Positions 1 to 8,268 of a stretch of 64,000 nucleotides of DNA are shown piece after piece (the stretch's first letter is position 1; each line of letters starts with the position of its first letter). Location of the stretch: contig CANMWQ010000003.1 of assembly GCA_947501685.1 (NCBI GenBank), positions 124,001 to 188,000 on the forward strand, read 5' to 3'. Under the pieces are notes generated by a model that saw only the letters and a list, made by a program, of their open reading frames with translations, ran no database searches and had not been told where the DNA came from. The DNA comes from an uncultured Litoreibacter sp. (GTDB taxonomy: Bacteria > Pseudomonadota > Alphaproteobacteria > Rhodobacterales > Rhodobacteraceae). A program made the translations under genes and the position numbers.

Positions 1-1467
1 CGGGTGATCAACGGCCCGATGATCTGGTCGCCTGACAGCAACGCGCTGTTCGGGCCGGTGCCCGAGCTGAAGGGCTATTTCTGCTGCAACGGCATCATTC
101 CGGGTTTTTCGCAATCGGGTGGCTTGGGCTCGCTCAGCGCGGAATGGATCGTGACCGGGGAAGCACATCTCGACATGTTCCCGTGGGATATGGCGCGGTT
201 TGGCGCATGGGCGGATGCCAAATTCACCAAGGCGCGGGTGGGCGATCAATATGCCAATCGCTTCTCCATCCATTTCCCCAATGAGGAACGCAGCGCGGGC
301 CGTCCGGCGCGTACGCGGCCGATCTACGACATGCAGGCCAAGATGGGCGCGGTGTTCGGGCTGAATTACGGCTGGGAGCATCCGCTCTGGTTCGCGGACA
401 CCCCCGGCCAGCAGGACACGAACGGCTTCACCCGACAAAACTGGTTCGAGCCAGTGGGCGCGGAGTGCCACATGCTGCGCGACCACGCGGGGATCATCGA
501 CATCTCCAATTTTGCAAAATACAGCGTCACCGGGGCAGGGGCCGCCGATTGGCTCAACGCGATTTTCGCGAACACCATGCCCAAGGAAACGGGCCGATCT
601 TGCCTGACGCCTCTCATCGGGGTGCGCGGCGGGATTGCCGGAGATTTCACCGTCACCAAGCTGGGGGAGGAAGATTTTCTCATCATCGGTTCCGGCATGG
701 CGGAGCGCTACCATCTGCGGTTTTTCAACGCCGTGCCGCGCCCCGACAGCGTGATGTTCGAGAGCAAGACGAAAGCCATGTGCGGCTTCAACGTCGCGGG
801 CCCAGAGAGCCGCGCACTGCTGGAGCGGCTGACAAACGCGTCGCTGGCAACGCCCGATTTCCCCTTCATGCGCAGCCAGAAGATCACCCTGGCGGGAGTT
901 GATCTGGTGGCGCTCAGGGTCTCTTTTACCGGCGATCTTGGCTGGGAGCTGCATTGCCGAGCCGAAGACCAGATCAGGCTTTATGAGGCCTTGCTGGAGG
1001 CAGGCAAAGCCGTGGGGGCCGGGCCGGTTGGCTCGCGCGCGTTGATGTCATTGCGGGTTGAAAAGGGCTACGGCTCATGGAGCCGCGAATATTCCCCCGA
1101 ATACTGGCCGCAGGAGGTGGGGCTTGATCGGCTGATCAAGCTCGACAAGGAATTCCTGAACAAAGCCGCCTACATGGCCCTCAAGGACAACGCCCCGCGC
1201 GAGACATTGCAGATCGTCGAGGTACTGGAGCCGGGCAATGCTGACGCCAAAGGCGGGGAGCCGATCTTTTTGCCCGACGGCACCCCCGCGGGCCGCGTGA
1301 CCTCCGGCACCTATGGCTACAGCGTCGATAAGTCGCTGGCGCTGTGCTTTCTGAAAGGCGTGCAGCCGGGGGCCGAGGTCGACGTGATGATCCTTGGCCG
1401 CCCGCATCGCGGTGTCGTATTGGCAGAGCCCCCCTTCGATCCGAAAGGGATGAAGCTTAGGGCATAG
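1..1467 (+). CDS. Dimethylglycine/sarcosine dehydrogenase-like FAD and folate enzyme, C-terminal part
   Basis: The reading frame is open from base 1, so the start lies outside the window. The visible 488 residues begin with the tail of a DAO-type FAD oxidoreductase domain (about 1-60), then an FAO_M-like linker, then a GcvT aminomethyltransferase fold (about 130-390) and its C-terminal barrel. This is the layout of dimethylglycine and sarcosine dehydrogenases, which oxidise N-methyl groups and pass the one-carbon unit to tetrahydrofolate in the cytoplasm. The gene ends 8 bases before the convergent livM-like gene. The exact methylated amine substrate cannot be told from this part. Family assignment is firm. 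Confidence 0.85.
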   Translation, partial: RVINGPMIWSPDSNALFGPVPELKGYFCCNGIIPGFSQSGGLGSLSAEWIVTGEAHLDMFPWDMARFGAWADAKFTKARVGDQYANRFSIHFPNEERSAGRPARTRPIYDMQAKMGAVFGLNYGWEHPLWFADTPGQQDTNGFTRQNWFEPVGAECHMLRDHAGIIDISNFAKYSVTGAGAADWLNAIFANTMPKETGRSCLTPLIGVRGGIAGDFTVTKLGEEDFLIIGSGMAERYHLRFFNAVPRPDSVMFESKTKAMCGFNVAGPESRALLERLTNASLATPDFPFMRSQKITLAGVDLVALRVSFTGDLGWELHCRAEDQIRLYEALLEAGKAVGAGPVGSRALMSLRVEKGYGSWSREYSPEYWPQEVGLDRLIKLDKEFLNKAAYMALKDNAPRETLQIVEVLEPGNADAKGGEPIFLPDGTPAGRVTSGTYGYSVDKSLALCFLKGVQPGAEVDVMILGRPHRGVVLAEPPFDPKGMKLRA

Positions 1468-1474
1468 GCAAACG

Positions 1475-2779
1475 CTAGCGCTCAGGGATCAGCCCCTTCG
1501 GACTGAACCGCAGCACCAAGAGGAGCACGAGCCCCATGGTTAGGAGCCGCATATGCGCCGCACTGTCGAGCAGGTGGTCTTTCAACCAATACCCGTCAGC
1601 CATACCCGCCGTGATCAGGTTCATCAGCGCCAGCCCCATCGGCTCGACCTGAACCCAGAGGAACCAGATCAGAAACCCGCCCAGAACGGCGCCGAAATTG
1701 TTGCCAGAGCCGCCAACGATCACCATCACCCAGATCAGGAACGTATAACGCAAAGGCTGGTAACTCGACGGGGTCAGCTGGCTGTCGAGCGTGGTCATCA
1801 TCGCGCCGGCCATGCCGCAGACCGCAGAGCCCAAGATAAACACCTGCAAATGGCGGCGGGTGACGTCCTTGCCCATGGCTTCGGCCGCGACCTCATTGTC
1901 ACGAATGGCCCGCAACATCCGGCCCCAAGGGGAGTTCCACGCGGTTTGCGCCAGCCAAAGCAGGATCAGCAGCACGACGGTGAAAAGCAGCGCGTATATG
2001 CCTTTGACATATAAGGTAGAGGCCGTGGTCGCGCCCATCCCCAAGCCCTGCGCGGCCTCCACAAAACTTGTGGAGTTCTGAAGGTCGATCTCGTAGGGCA
2101 CCACGGCAGGGCGGGGCAGGCCCACCACGTTCTTGACGCCCCGCGCGAGCCAATCCTCGTTTTTCATCACCGCGATGACGATCTCGGCAATGCCCAAAGT
2201 TGCAATCGCCAGATAGTCGGAGCGCAGGCCCAGTGCCGTCTTGCCAATGACCCAAGCAGCACCCGCCGCCAGCACACCACCCAAGGGCCAGGACAGCAGG
2301 ATCGGCAGGTTCAGCCCGCCCAGATAGCCCGTTGCAGCCGGGTTGATGGCCTCAACCCCCTCGACGCCCGCGTCAAACACAGAGCGGAAAATGAAGAAAC
2401 CGGCGATCAGGATGGCCAGCATGATCAGGTTCCGGGGTCGGCCCGCAGCCATCCGACCGTAGACCAGAACGGCGGCCACAACTGTCGCAGCGCCCAATAT
2501 CAGGCCCAGCACAATCTGGATGCCGCCGGAGGCCCATGCGTTCTCCGTCATCGGCATGGAGACCAGCACGGAGGCCAGCCCGCCCAAAGCGACAAAGCCC
2601 ATGACACCGACATTGAACAGGCCCGCATAGCCCCATTGGATGTTGACACCCAAAGCCATGATGGCGGAGATCAGCCCCATGTTTAAAATCAGCAAAGCCG
2701 AGTTCCAGGATTGCAAAAACCCGGTTCCGATGATCAGCAATGCGACCAGCGCAAACAGTCCGAAATCGCGCATTTTCAT
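1475..2779 (-). CDS. livM: Branched-chain amino acid ABC transporter permease LivM
   Basis: A 434-residue, very hydrophobic protein with repeated membrane helices and the conserved LivM loop near residue 185 (GLRSDYLAIATLGIAEI) and the EAA-like region around 285-300 (LRAIRDNEVAAEAMG). It is the last gene of the liv-type operon on the minus strand and its start overlaps the livH stop by four bases. With LivH it forms the inner-membrane channel. It is longer than the usual LivM because of a loop-rich central part. The Liv family also carries amides, urea and other amino acids, so the substrate is not fixed by family membership. Confidence 0.93.
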   Translation of the reverse strand: MKMRDFGLFALVALLIIGTGFLQSWNSALLILNMGLISAIMALGVNIQWGYAGLFNVGVMGFVALGGLASVLVSMPMTENAWASGGIQIVLGLILGAATVVAAVLVYGRMAAGRPRNLIMLAILIAGFFIFRSVFDAGVEGVEAINPAATGYLGGLNLPILLSWPLGGVLAAGAAWVIGKTALGLRSDYLAIATLGIAEIVIAVMKNEDWLARGVKNVVGLPRPAVVPYEIDLQNSTSFVEAAQGLGMGATTASTLYVKGIYALLFTVVLLILLWLAQTAWNSPWGRMLRAIRDNEVAAEAMGKDVTRRHLQVFILGSAVCGMAGAMMTTLDSQLTPSSYQPLRYTFLIWVMVIVGGSGNNFGAVLGGFLIWFLWVQVEPMGLALMNLITAGMADGYWLKDHLLDSAAHMRLLTMGLVLLLVLRFSPKGLIPER

Positions 2780-3786
2780 ACCGATTTTCCTTTAAACAGC
2801 CCCGTGGGTTTGAACAAAAGCACGATGATCAGGATCGCAAAGGACACCGCAAATTTGTAATCCGTGCTTAGCAATTGTGCCAACCCGTCAGGGGCCAGCG
2901 CCTCTGGCAACACGTAAGTCGCCACCTTCTTCCACGCGTAGGTGACCGTCACTTCGGCAAAGGCAATCAGGAAGCCGCCCGCAATCGCGCCGAGCGGAGA
3001 GCCCAGCCCGCCCACAATCGCCGCCGCAAAGATCGGCAGGAGCAGCTGAAAATAGGTGAAGGGTTTGAAGGATTTATCCAGCCCATACAGCGTGCCCGCA
3101 ATGGTCGCAAGTGCGGCGACGATCAGCCATGTATACATCACCACCCGCTCCGGGTTGATGCCCGAGAGCAGCGCCAAATCCTCATTATCTGAAAACGCCC
3201 GCATGGATTTTCCCGTCCGCGTGCGATTGAGAAACCAGAACAGGATGGCCACCACGACGATTGCGGTGATGACGGTGATGCCTTGGGTCGTCTTGATCGC
3301 AAGCCCTTCTTTGAGCCCGGTCATCTCCTTGAAGTCGCGGGCTGAGATCAGGAAACGCTCCCCATCCGCAAAGCGCTGATCGCCGGGCCCGATGATGAAC
3401 CGCGTCAGCCCGTTCATGATGAACATCACGCCCAGAGACACCATCACGAAGACCACGGGCTTGACCCGCGTGCGTCGGTAAAAGCGGTAGACGACGCGGT
3501 CGGTGCCAAGCAGCACCAGCCCGGTCAGGATGATCCCGAAGGGCAGGGCCAGCAGGGCGGTCGGCAGCGGCCCCGCGCTGATGCCCACGGATTGAAAGCC
3601 CCATGTGATCAGAATGACGAACATCGTGCCAAAGGCCATCGTGTCGCCATGCGCAAAGTTGGAAAACCGCAGGATCCCGTAAATCAGCGTCACCCCCAAA
3701 GCGCCCAATGCCAGCTGCGCGCCGTACGCAATGCCGGGCACCAGCACGAAATTGGCCAATGCGACAATGGCGTTGAGGGAATCCAT
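2776..3786 (-). CDS. livH: Branched-chain amino acid ABC transporter permease LivH
   Basis: A 336-residue membrane protein of the LivH family. The N-terminal region has the family signature around residues 25-50 (ALGALGVTLIYGILRFSNFA followed by HGD), and the C-terminal part has the conserved glycine-rich helix IVGGLGSPLGAIAGG. It pairs with LivM in the inner membrane. Its ATG overlaps the stop of the small secreted-protein gene upstream, and its stop overlaps the livM start, so the three are probably translationally coupled. Length is slightly above the usual 290-310 because of an extended loop near residues 140-170. Confidence 0.93.
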   Translation of the reverse strand: MDSLNAIVALANFVLVPGIAYGAQLALGALGVTLIYGILRFSNFAHGDTMAFGTMFVILITWGFQSVGISAGPLPTALLALPFGIILTGLVLLGTDRVVYRFYRRTRVKPVVFVMVSLGVMFIMNGLTRFIIGPGDQRFADGERFLISARDFKEMTGLKEGLAIKTTQGITVITAIVVVAILFWFLNRTRTGKSMRAFSDNEDLALLSGINPERVVMYTWLIVAALATIAGTLYGLDKSFKPFTYFQLLLPIFAAAIVGGLGSPLGAIAGGFLIAFAEVTVTYAWKKVATYVLPEALAPDGLAQLLSTDYKFAVSFAILIIVLLFKPTGLFKGKSV

Positions 3787-4133
3787 CAGCCGCAGGTCCC
3801 GAGGTAATTCACCATCAACGGCCCCTCAAAAAGATGCGTCGAATACCGCGCGGCGCCGCCGGTCTCACGGGTCAACACGTGAAAAGCCGAGGCCGAATAG
3901 CCGACCGAGATGCGTATCGTCTCCGACCCGCCGGTGCTGACCGGGATGGTTTCCGCGTCGGTGATCATCTGGTTGCCCTCGATCTCCATGCTGAACGTGG
4001 TCTCCGAGCAGCCCTCTGCCTCGAAACATTCCTGCGTGAAGGTGCAGGTTTCCGCAATGGCCGGGGCAGAACACACCGCCAATGCCATCACTGCTTTCAA
4101 AATACTCCCGCCGCAGGCGTCCCAAACTCTCAT
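3786..4133 (-). CDS. Small secreted cysteine-containing protein inside the liv operon
   Basis: Not recognised. The 115-codon frame has a hydrophobic export-type segment (LKAVMALAVCSAPAIAE) followed by a short mature part of about 85 residues with four cysteines (in TCTF, QECF, EGCS and GTCG), which could form two disulfides in the periplasm. The ATG at 4133 gives an unusual 11-residue lead; a TTG at 4098-4100 gives a more typical signal peptide and may be the true start. The gene sits tightly between livF (1 base) and livH (overlap), so it is very likely expressed with the transporter. A role as an accessory periplasmic protein is inference only. Confidence 0.7.
   Translation of the reverse strand: MRVWDACGGSILKAVMALAVCSAPAIAETCTFTQECFEAEGCSETTFSMEIEGNQMITDAETIPVSTGGSETIRISVGYSASAFHVLTRETGGAARYSTHLFEGPLMVNYLGTCG
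4086..4107. repeat. Copy 1 of a short dispersed repeat (CATCACTGCTTT-type)
   Basis: The 22 bases are nearly identical to 49875-49896: both read CATCACTGCTT, then an A-rich stretch, then ATACTC. This copy overlaps the 5' end of the small liv-operon ORF, which casts some doubt on that ORF's first codons. Shorter relatives lie at 8241-8256 and, inverted, 19307-19320. Confidence 0.5.
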
Positions 4134-4134
4134 A

Positions 4135-4848
4135 TTATCCTCCCAAAAATGATTTGCGGACCTCGGGGTCCTTCATCAGCGCGGCACCGGTGTCGGTGAA
4201 GCGATTTCGGCCTTGCACCAGAACATAGCCTTTATCAGCTATTTCAAGCGCTTGCCGGGCGTTTTGCTCCACCATCAGAATGGAAATCCCGGTTCGCGCC
4301 ACTTCGATGATGCGGTCAAACAGCTCGTCCATCACGATGGGCGAGACACCCGCCGTGGGCTCATCGAGCATCAGCACTCTGGGCTGGGTCATCAACGCGC
4401 GGCCCACAGCCACTTGCTGGCGCTGCCCGCCTGACAGCTCTCCTGCGGCCTGCGCGCGCTTGTCGCGCAGGATCGGGAACAGGTCGAAGACTTGTTCAAT
4501 GGTGGTTTTGATGTCGTCGCGGCGCAGGAAGGCGCCCATCTCGAGGTTCTCTTCAACACTCATCGTGGTGAAAATGTTCGAGGTCTGCGGCACGAAGGCC
4601 ATCCCCTTGGCCACCCGCGCCTGCGGGGTGAGCGCTGTGATATCCTCGCCAAACAGCCGCACCGCGCCCTGACGCACATTCAGCATCCCAAACACGGCTT
4701 TCATCGCGGTGGATTTGCCCGCGCCATTGGGGCCCACAATGACGGCGATCTCGCCCTCATCCACGGCAATCGTGCACTCATGCAGGATGTCGGGCCCTTG
4801 CCCGTAGCCGCCCGACATGGCGTCGCCAATCAATACTGGATCGCTCAT
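4135..4848 (-). CDS. livF: Branched-chain amino acid ABC transporter ATPase LivF
   Basis: A 237-residue ABC ATPase with Walker A GPNGAGKS at residues 39-46, signature LSGGQRQQ, Walker B VLMLDEP and the switch histidine region after it. The short length and the MVEQNARQALEIADKGYVL block near the C-terminus are typical of LivF rather than LivG. It powers uptake through LivHM together with LivG. Its start overlaps the livG stop by four bases. Confidence 0.94.
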   Translation of the reverse strand: MSDPVLIGDAMSGGYGQGPDILHECTIAVDEGEIAVIVGPNGAGKSTAMKAVFGMLNVRQGAVRLFGEDITALTPQARVAKGMAFVPQTSNIFTTMSVEENLEMGAFLRRDDIKTTIEQVFDLFPILRDKRAQAAGELSGGQRQQVAVGRALMTQPRVLMLDEPTAGVSPIVMDELFDRIIEVARTGISILMVEQNARQALEIADKGYVLVQGRNRFTDTGAALMKDPEVRKSFLGG

Positions 4849-5627
4849 GCCTCTGCCTTCGCCTTGTTCTTCAGCCCCGTGCCCAGATAGGCCTCGATCA
4901 CCTGCTCATTCGCCTTGATCTCTGCCAGCGTGCCTTCGGCCAGCACGCGACCCTCGGCCATGCAGATGACCGGGTCACAGAGCCTGCCGATGAAATCCAT
5001 GTCATGCTCGATCACGCAGAACGTATAGCCGCGCTCGGTGTTGAGCCGGATGATCGCGTCACCAATCGTGTTGAGCAGGGTCCGGTTCACGCCTGCGCCG
5101 ACCTCGTCAAGAAACACAATCTTGGCGTCCACCATCATGGTGCGGCCCAGCTCCAGCAGCTTCTTTTGGCCGCCCGACAGGTTGCCTGCGCGCTCATGGG
5201 TCAGGTGGTCAATCGTCAGAAACTCCAGCACCTCGTCGGCCTTGGCGGCCAGTGCGCGCTCTTCCTCGGCAATCCGCTTGCGCCCGAACCACGTGTTCCA
5301 AAGCCGCTCGCCGCTTTGCCCGCCCGGCACCATCATCAGGTTCTCGCGCACGGTCATGGAGGTGAACTCATGGGCAATCTGGAACGTGCGCAGCAGGCCT
5401 TTTGAAAACAAGGTATGAGGCGGCAGACCCGTGATGTCCTCGCCGTCCATCGTCACACGGCCCGAGGTGGGCGGCAGCACACCGGCAATCGCGTTAAACA
5501 GCGTGGTCTTGCCCGCGCCATTTGGCCCGATCAGCCCGGTGATCGATCCGGTCTCAATGCGCAATGTCGCCCCGTCCACGGCATGAAAGCCGCCGAAATG
5601 CTTGTGCAGATCATGCACTTCAATCAT
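4845..5627 (-). CDS. livG: Branched-chain amino acid ABC transporter ATPase LivG
   Basis: A 260-residue ABC ATPase with Walker A GPNGAGKT at residues 34-41, signature LSGGQKK, and the LivG-type region with [20 protein letters not shown]. The Walker B box reads [11 protein letters not shown], where most relatives have DEP after the aspartate-glutamate pair; the catalytic Asp-Glu is kept, so activity is not in doubt. It follows the binding-protein gene after a strong hairpin (5649-5679) and overlaps livF. Confidence 0.94.
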   Translation of the reverse strand: MIEVHDLHKHFGGFHAVDGATLRIETGSITGLIGPNGAGKTTLFNAIAGVLPPTSGRVTMDGEDITGLPPHTLFSKGLLRTFQIAHEFTSMTVRENLMMVPGGQSGERLWNTWFGRKRIAEEERALAAKADEVLEFLTIDHLTHERAGNLSGGQKKLLELGRTMMVDAKIVFLDEVGAGVNRTLLNTIGDAIIRLNTERGYTFCVIEHDMDFIGRLCDPVICMAEGRVLAEGTLAEIKANEQVIEAYLGTGLKNKAKAEA

Positions 5628-5644
5628 GTCGGATTGCCCCTTTG

Positions 5645-5679
5645 AAAAAGCAGCCCGAAGGAGGATCCCTCGGGCTGCT
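5645..5679 (-). terminator. Hairpin with T-run after the liv binding-protein gene
   Basis: Perfect 10-bp inverted repeat AGCAGCCCGA / TCGGGCTGCT (5649-5658 and 5670-5679) with an 11-base loop. Read on the minus strand it is followed by TTTTTC, so it has the form of an intrinsic terminator. It lies 22 bases after the binding-protein stop and before livG, so it probably acts as a partial terminator or 3' stabiliser that keeps the binding protein more abundant than the membrane parts. Confidence 0.75.
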
Positions 5680-5700
5680 CTCGCTTCGTTTCAGATGCGA

Positions 5701-6894
5701 TTAACGGTACTGCGCCGTTTTCTCTTCGCCGCCTTCATAGGTGACTTCGCGGTAGTTCCCAGCAGATTCACCGGGCCCGATCAGCTCCACGGCGGAGGCG
5801 CCGACATAGTCGATATCTTCGCCCGCTTTGATCAGCTCAAGCGCTTTGCCCAGCTCGCCGGGGAAGATCTCGGTGCCGGGCGCGTTGGCCACATCCATGA
5901 TCTTGTCCTTGTAGTCGCCGGGCTCCATGGAGCCAGCCGCCTGCATCGCCAGCATGATCAACGCAGCCGCGTCATAGCTTTCCGGCGAGAAGGGGGAGGT
6001 TGCATCAAACGCGCCCGCCACCAGTTCTGTGTAGCGTGCCGCGCCGGGGCTGTCTGTGCCGGGATGCTGACCCGACGAGCCGTCGATTTCCGAGCCGAAA
6101 TTCTCAACCAGCTTGGCGGAGATCATGCCGTCGGGGAAGTGGAATGTGTCAAATGCGCCAGTGTCGAGTGCTGCGCGCACGATGCCGGAGCCGCCTTGGT
6201 CTACATAGCCTGCAACCACCAGACGATCGCCGCCAGCAGAGGCCAATGCGCCCACTTCTGCCGAATAGTCGGCCTTGCCGTCTTCATGCGACGCAGAGAT
6301 GGTCACTTCGCCGCCAGCGCCTTCAAACGCGGCTTGGAACGCATCGGCCAGACCTTTGCCGTAGTCATTGTTGGTGTAGGTCAGGGCCACGGATTTGATA
6401 CCTTGATCCATCAGCACCTCGGTCATCACCACGCCTTGGCGGGCATCAGAGGGGGCTGTGCGGAAGAACAGGCCATTGTCTTCTGCGGTCGACAGGCCCG
6501 GCGAGGTGGCCGAAGGCGACACCATGACGATACCGTTTGCCAATGCGACATTGGCCAGAATAGCACCCGTCACGCCGGAGCAATCTGCGCCCATGATGCC
6601 CTTGACGCCATCGGAGGTGACCAAACGCTCGGCGGCAGCTGTGGCAGCGGCGGCGTCGGTGCAGGTGCTGTCCGCGCGCACTGGCGTCACTGTGGCGCCG
6701 TCCAGCAGCATCCCGCTGTCGGAAACCTCTTTCATTGCCACTTCGGCGCCGTCTGCCATCATCGGCGTGATCGATTCAATCGGGCCGGTGAAGCCCAGGA
6801 TGATGCCGATCTTGACGTCTTTGGCGTGGCCGTCGGCGAATGCGCCAGTGGCCATCAGCGCCGTTGCGGTCGTCGCAAGCAATAATTTTTTCAT
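5701..6894 (-). CDS. Periplasmic substrate-binding protein of the liv-type ABC transporter
   Basis: A 397-residue periplasmic binding protein of the Leu/Ile/Val-binding (type I fold) family. The signal peptide MKKLLLATTATALMATGAFA is clear, and the mature part starts with the family strand VKIGIILGFTGP. A good ribosome site (GGGAG) lies about 7 bases before the ATG. It is the first gene of the operon. Relatives bind branched-chain amino acids, but also amides, urea and other small amino compounds; the neighbouring dimethylglycine dehydrogenase-like gene hints at, but does not show, a methylated amine substrate. Confidence 0.9.
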   Translation of the reverse strand: MKKLLLATTATALMATGAFADGHAKDVKIGIILGFTGPIESITPMMADGAEVAMKEVSDSGMLLDGATVTPVRADSTCTDAAAATAAAERLVTSDGVKGIMGADCSGVTGAILANVALANGIVMVSPSATSPGLSTAEDNGLFFRTAPSDARQGVVMTEVLMDQGIKSVALTYTNNDYGKGLADAFQAAFEGAGGEVTISASHEDGKADYSAEVGALASAGGDRLVVAGYVDQGGSGIVRAALDTGAFDTFHFPDGMISAKLVENFGSEIDGSSGQHPGTDSPGAARYTELVAGAFDATSPFSPESYDAAALIMLAMQAAGSMEPGDYKDKIMDVANAPGTEIFPGELGKALELIKAGEDIDYVGASAVELIGPGESAGNYREVTYEGGEEKTAQYR

Positions 6895-7086
6895 TTGTTT
6901 TTCTCCCAGTTAGACCAGTTATCCAGTCTTTTGATGGCGGGAGACTAAACACAAGATTTGGCGTTGAAAAGCAGGAACGTGACGGCACGCGCTTGGATCG
7001 TTCCATCACATCTTGATCAGCCGGGTTTGCGCGCGCCGTCCGGCACGCTATCTCCAAGACAGCACATATCAACAGGAGCCCGCCCT

Positions 7087-8178
7087 ATGCTACGCCGCCT
7101 TTCTCTCGCCGCGCTTTGCGCCTGCCTGCCGCTGACAGCCCACGCCATGACGACCATGCAAGGCAAGCTGACGGTGACGCAGGTGGCGGATGGGTTTGAG
7201 CAGCCTTGGGCCATCGGGCATCTGCCCGATGGAGGCGTGCTGATCACGGAGCGGGACGGCGCGGTCATCCATCTGCGCGCTGACGGCAGCCGTGTGTCCG
7301 TCATGGACGGCCCGCAAGCCATTGCGGAGGGGCAGGGCGGCCTGCTCGACGTTATGGTGCCGCGCGACTTCACGCAATCCCGCGAGGTGTTTTTCAGCTA
7401 TGTCTCAACGCAGAATGGCTCGACGGGAACAGCACTTGGCAAGGGCCGTCTCAGCGAGGATGGCACCCGGTTCGAAGGGTTTGAGAAGATTTGGCAGATG
7501 GCCCCGCATAAGCAAACCGAACGCCATTTCGGCTCCCGCGTGGTCGAGGCCATGGACGGCACGATCTTCATCACCATCGGGGATCGCGGCGACCGGCCCT
7601 CGGCGCAGGACCGCAGCACTCACAACGGCTCCGTCATCCGCCTCACCCGCTCTGGCGGCATCCCCAGTGATAACCCATTCCTGAACACCCCCAACGTACA
7701 GCCCGCCATCTATTCCTACGGCCACCGCAACCCGCAAGGGGCCAGCCTCGATGCAGATGGCGTGCTCTGGGTGGCGGAACACGGCGCGCGCGGCGGGGAC
7801 GAGGTCAACAGGGTCAAACCGGGGGGCAATTACGGCTGGCCGGTGATCAGCTACGGCACGCATTATTCCGGTGACAAGATCGGCGAGGGCACCCGCAAAG
7901 AGGGCATGGAGCAGCCGCTGCATTACTGGGACCCCTCCATCGCGCCTTCGGGGATGATGATCTATTCCGGCAAGCTCTGGCCCGCATGGGAGGGCGACAT
8001 TTTCGTGGGATCGCTGAGGGACAATTACATCTCCCGGCTTGAAGGCCCCAACGTGTTTGAGCGCGAAAAGCTGCAAAGCCCCCAGACAGGCCGGGTTCGC
8101 GATGTGATCGAAGGCCCGGATGGCGCGATCTGGTTTCTCTCGGTGGACAGTGGGGCGCTTTACAAGATCACGCCTTAA
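7087..8178 (+). CDS. PQQ-dependent aldose sugar dehydrogenase (glucose/sorbosone dehydrogenase family)
   Basis: A 363-residue exported protein. The ATG at 7087 is preferred over upstream in-frame starts because AGGAG lies at 7074-7078 and a signal peptide ending THAHA-like (LPLTAHA) follows at once. The mature part is the soluble six-bladed GSDH/YliI beta-propeller: LEQPWAI-like start (EQPWAIGHLPDGGVLITERDG split over blades), YGHRNPQG, EHGARGGDEVN and NYGWPVISYG are conserved around the PQQ and calcium site. It would oxidise aldose sugars in the periplasm. It diverges from the liv operon. Confidence 0.9.
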   Translation: MLRRLSLAALCACLPLTAHAMTTMQGKLTVTQVADGFEQPWAIGHLPDGGVLITERDGAVIHLRADGSRVSVMDGPQAIAEGQGGLLDVMVPRDFTQSREVFFSYVSTQNGSTGTALGKGRLSEDGTRFEGFEKIWQMAPHKQTERHFGSRVVEAMDGTIFITIGDRGDRPSAQDRSTHNGSVIRLTRSGGIPSDNPFLNTPNVQPAIYSYGHRNPQGASLDADGVLWVAEHGARGGDEVNRVKPGGNYGWPVISYGTHYSGDKIGEGTRKEGMEQPLHYWDPSIAPSGMMIYSGKLWPAWEGDIFVGSLRDNYISRLEGPNVFEREKLQSPQTGRVRDVIEGPDGAIWFLSVDSGALYKITP

Positions 8179-8195
8179 CCCCGCATTAAGGTTAA

Positions 8196-8224
8196 CGCGC
8201 GCGCCGCCCCAGACAGCGCGCGCG
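8196..8224. terminator. GC-rich hairpin between convergent genes
   Basis: CGCGCGCGC (8196-8204) pairs with GCGCGCGCG (8216-8224) across an 11-base loop. It lies between the convergent aldose dehydrogenase and dctM genes. There is no strong T-run on either side, so it is only a weak candidate for a two-way terminator. Confidence 0.4.
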
Positions 8225-8240
8225 TCTCGTTTCCATTTGG

Positions 8241-8256
8241 TTGAAAATACTCAATT
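8241..8256. repeat. Copy 2 (short) of the dispersed AAAATACTC repeat
   Basis: TTGAAAATACTCAATT shares its ATACTCAATT core with the copy at 49875-49900. It lies in the same convergent gap as the hairpin at 8196. Confidence 0.35.
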
Positions 8257-8268
8257 GGCCGGCAGCAG

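Noticed and set aside
5602-6885. Long plus-strand frame of 427 codons opposite the liv binding-protein gene
   Set aside because: It is the antisense of a clear periplasmic binding protein with signal peptide; its histidine- and arginine-rich composition is typical of a shadow frame in high-GC DNA.
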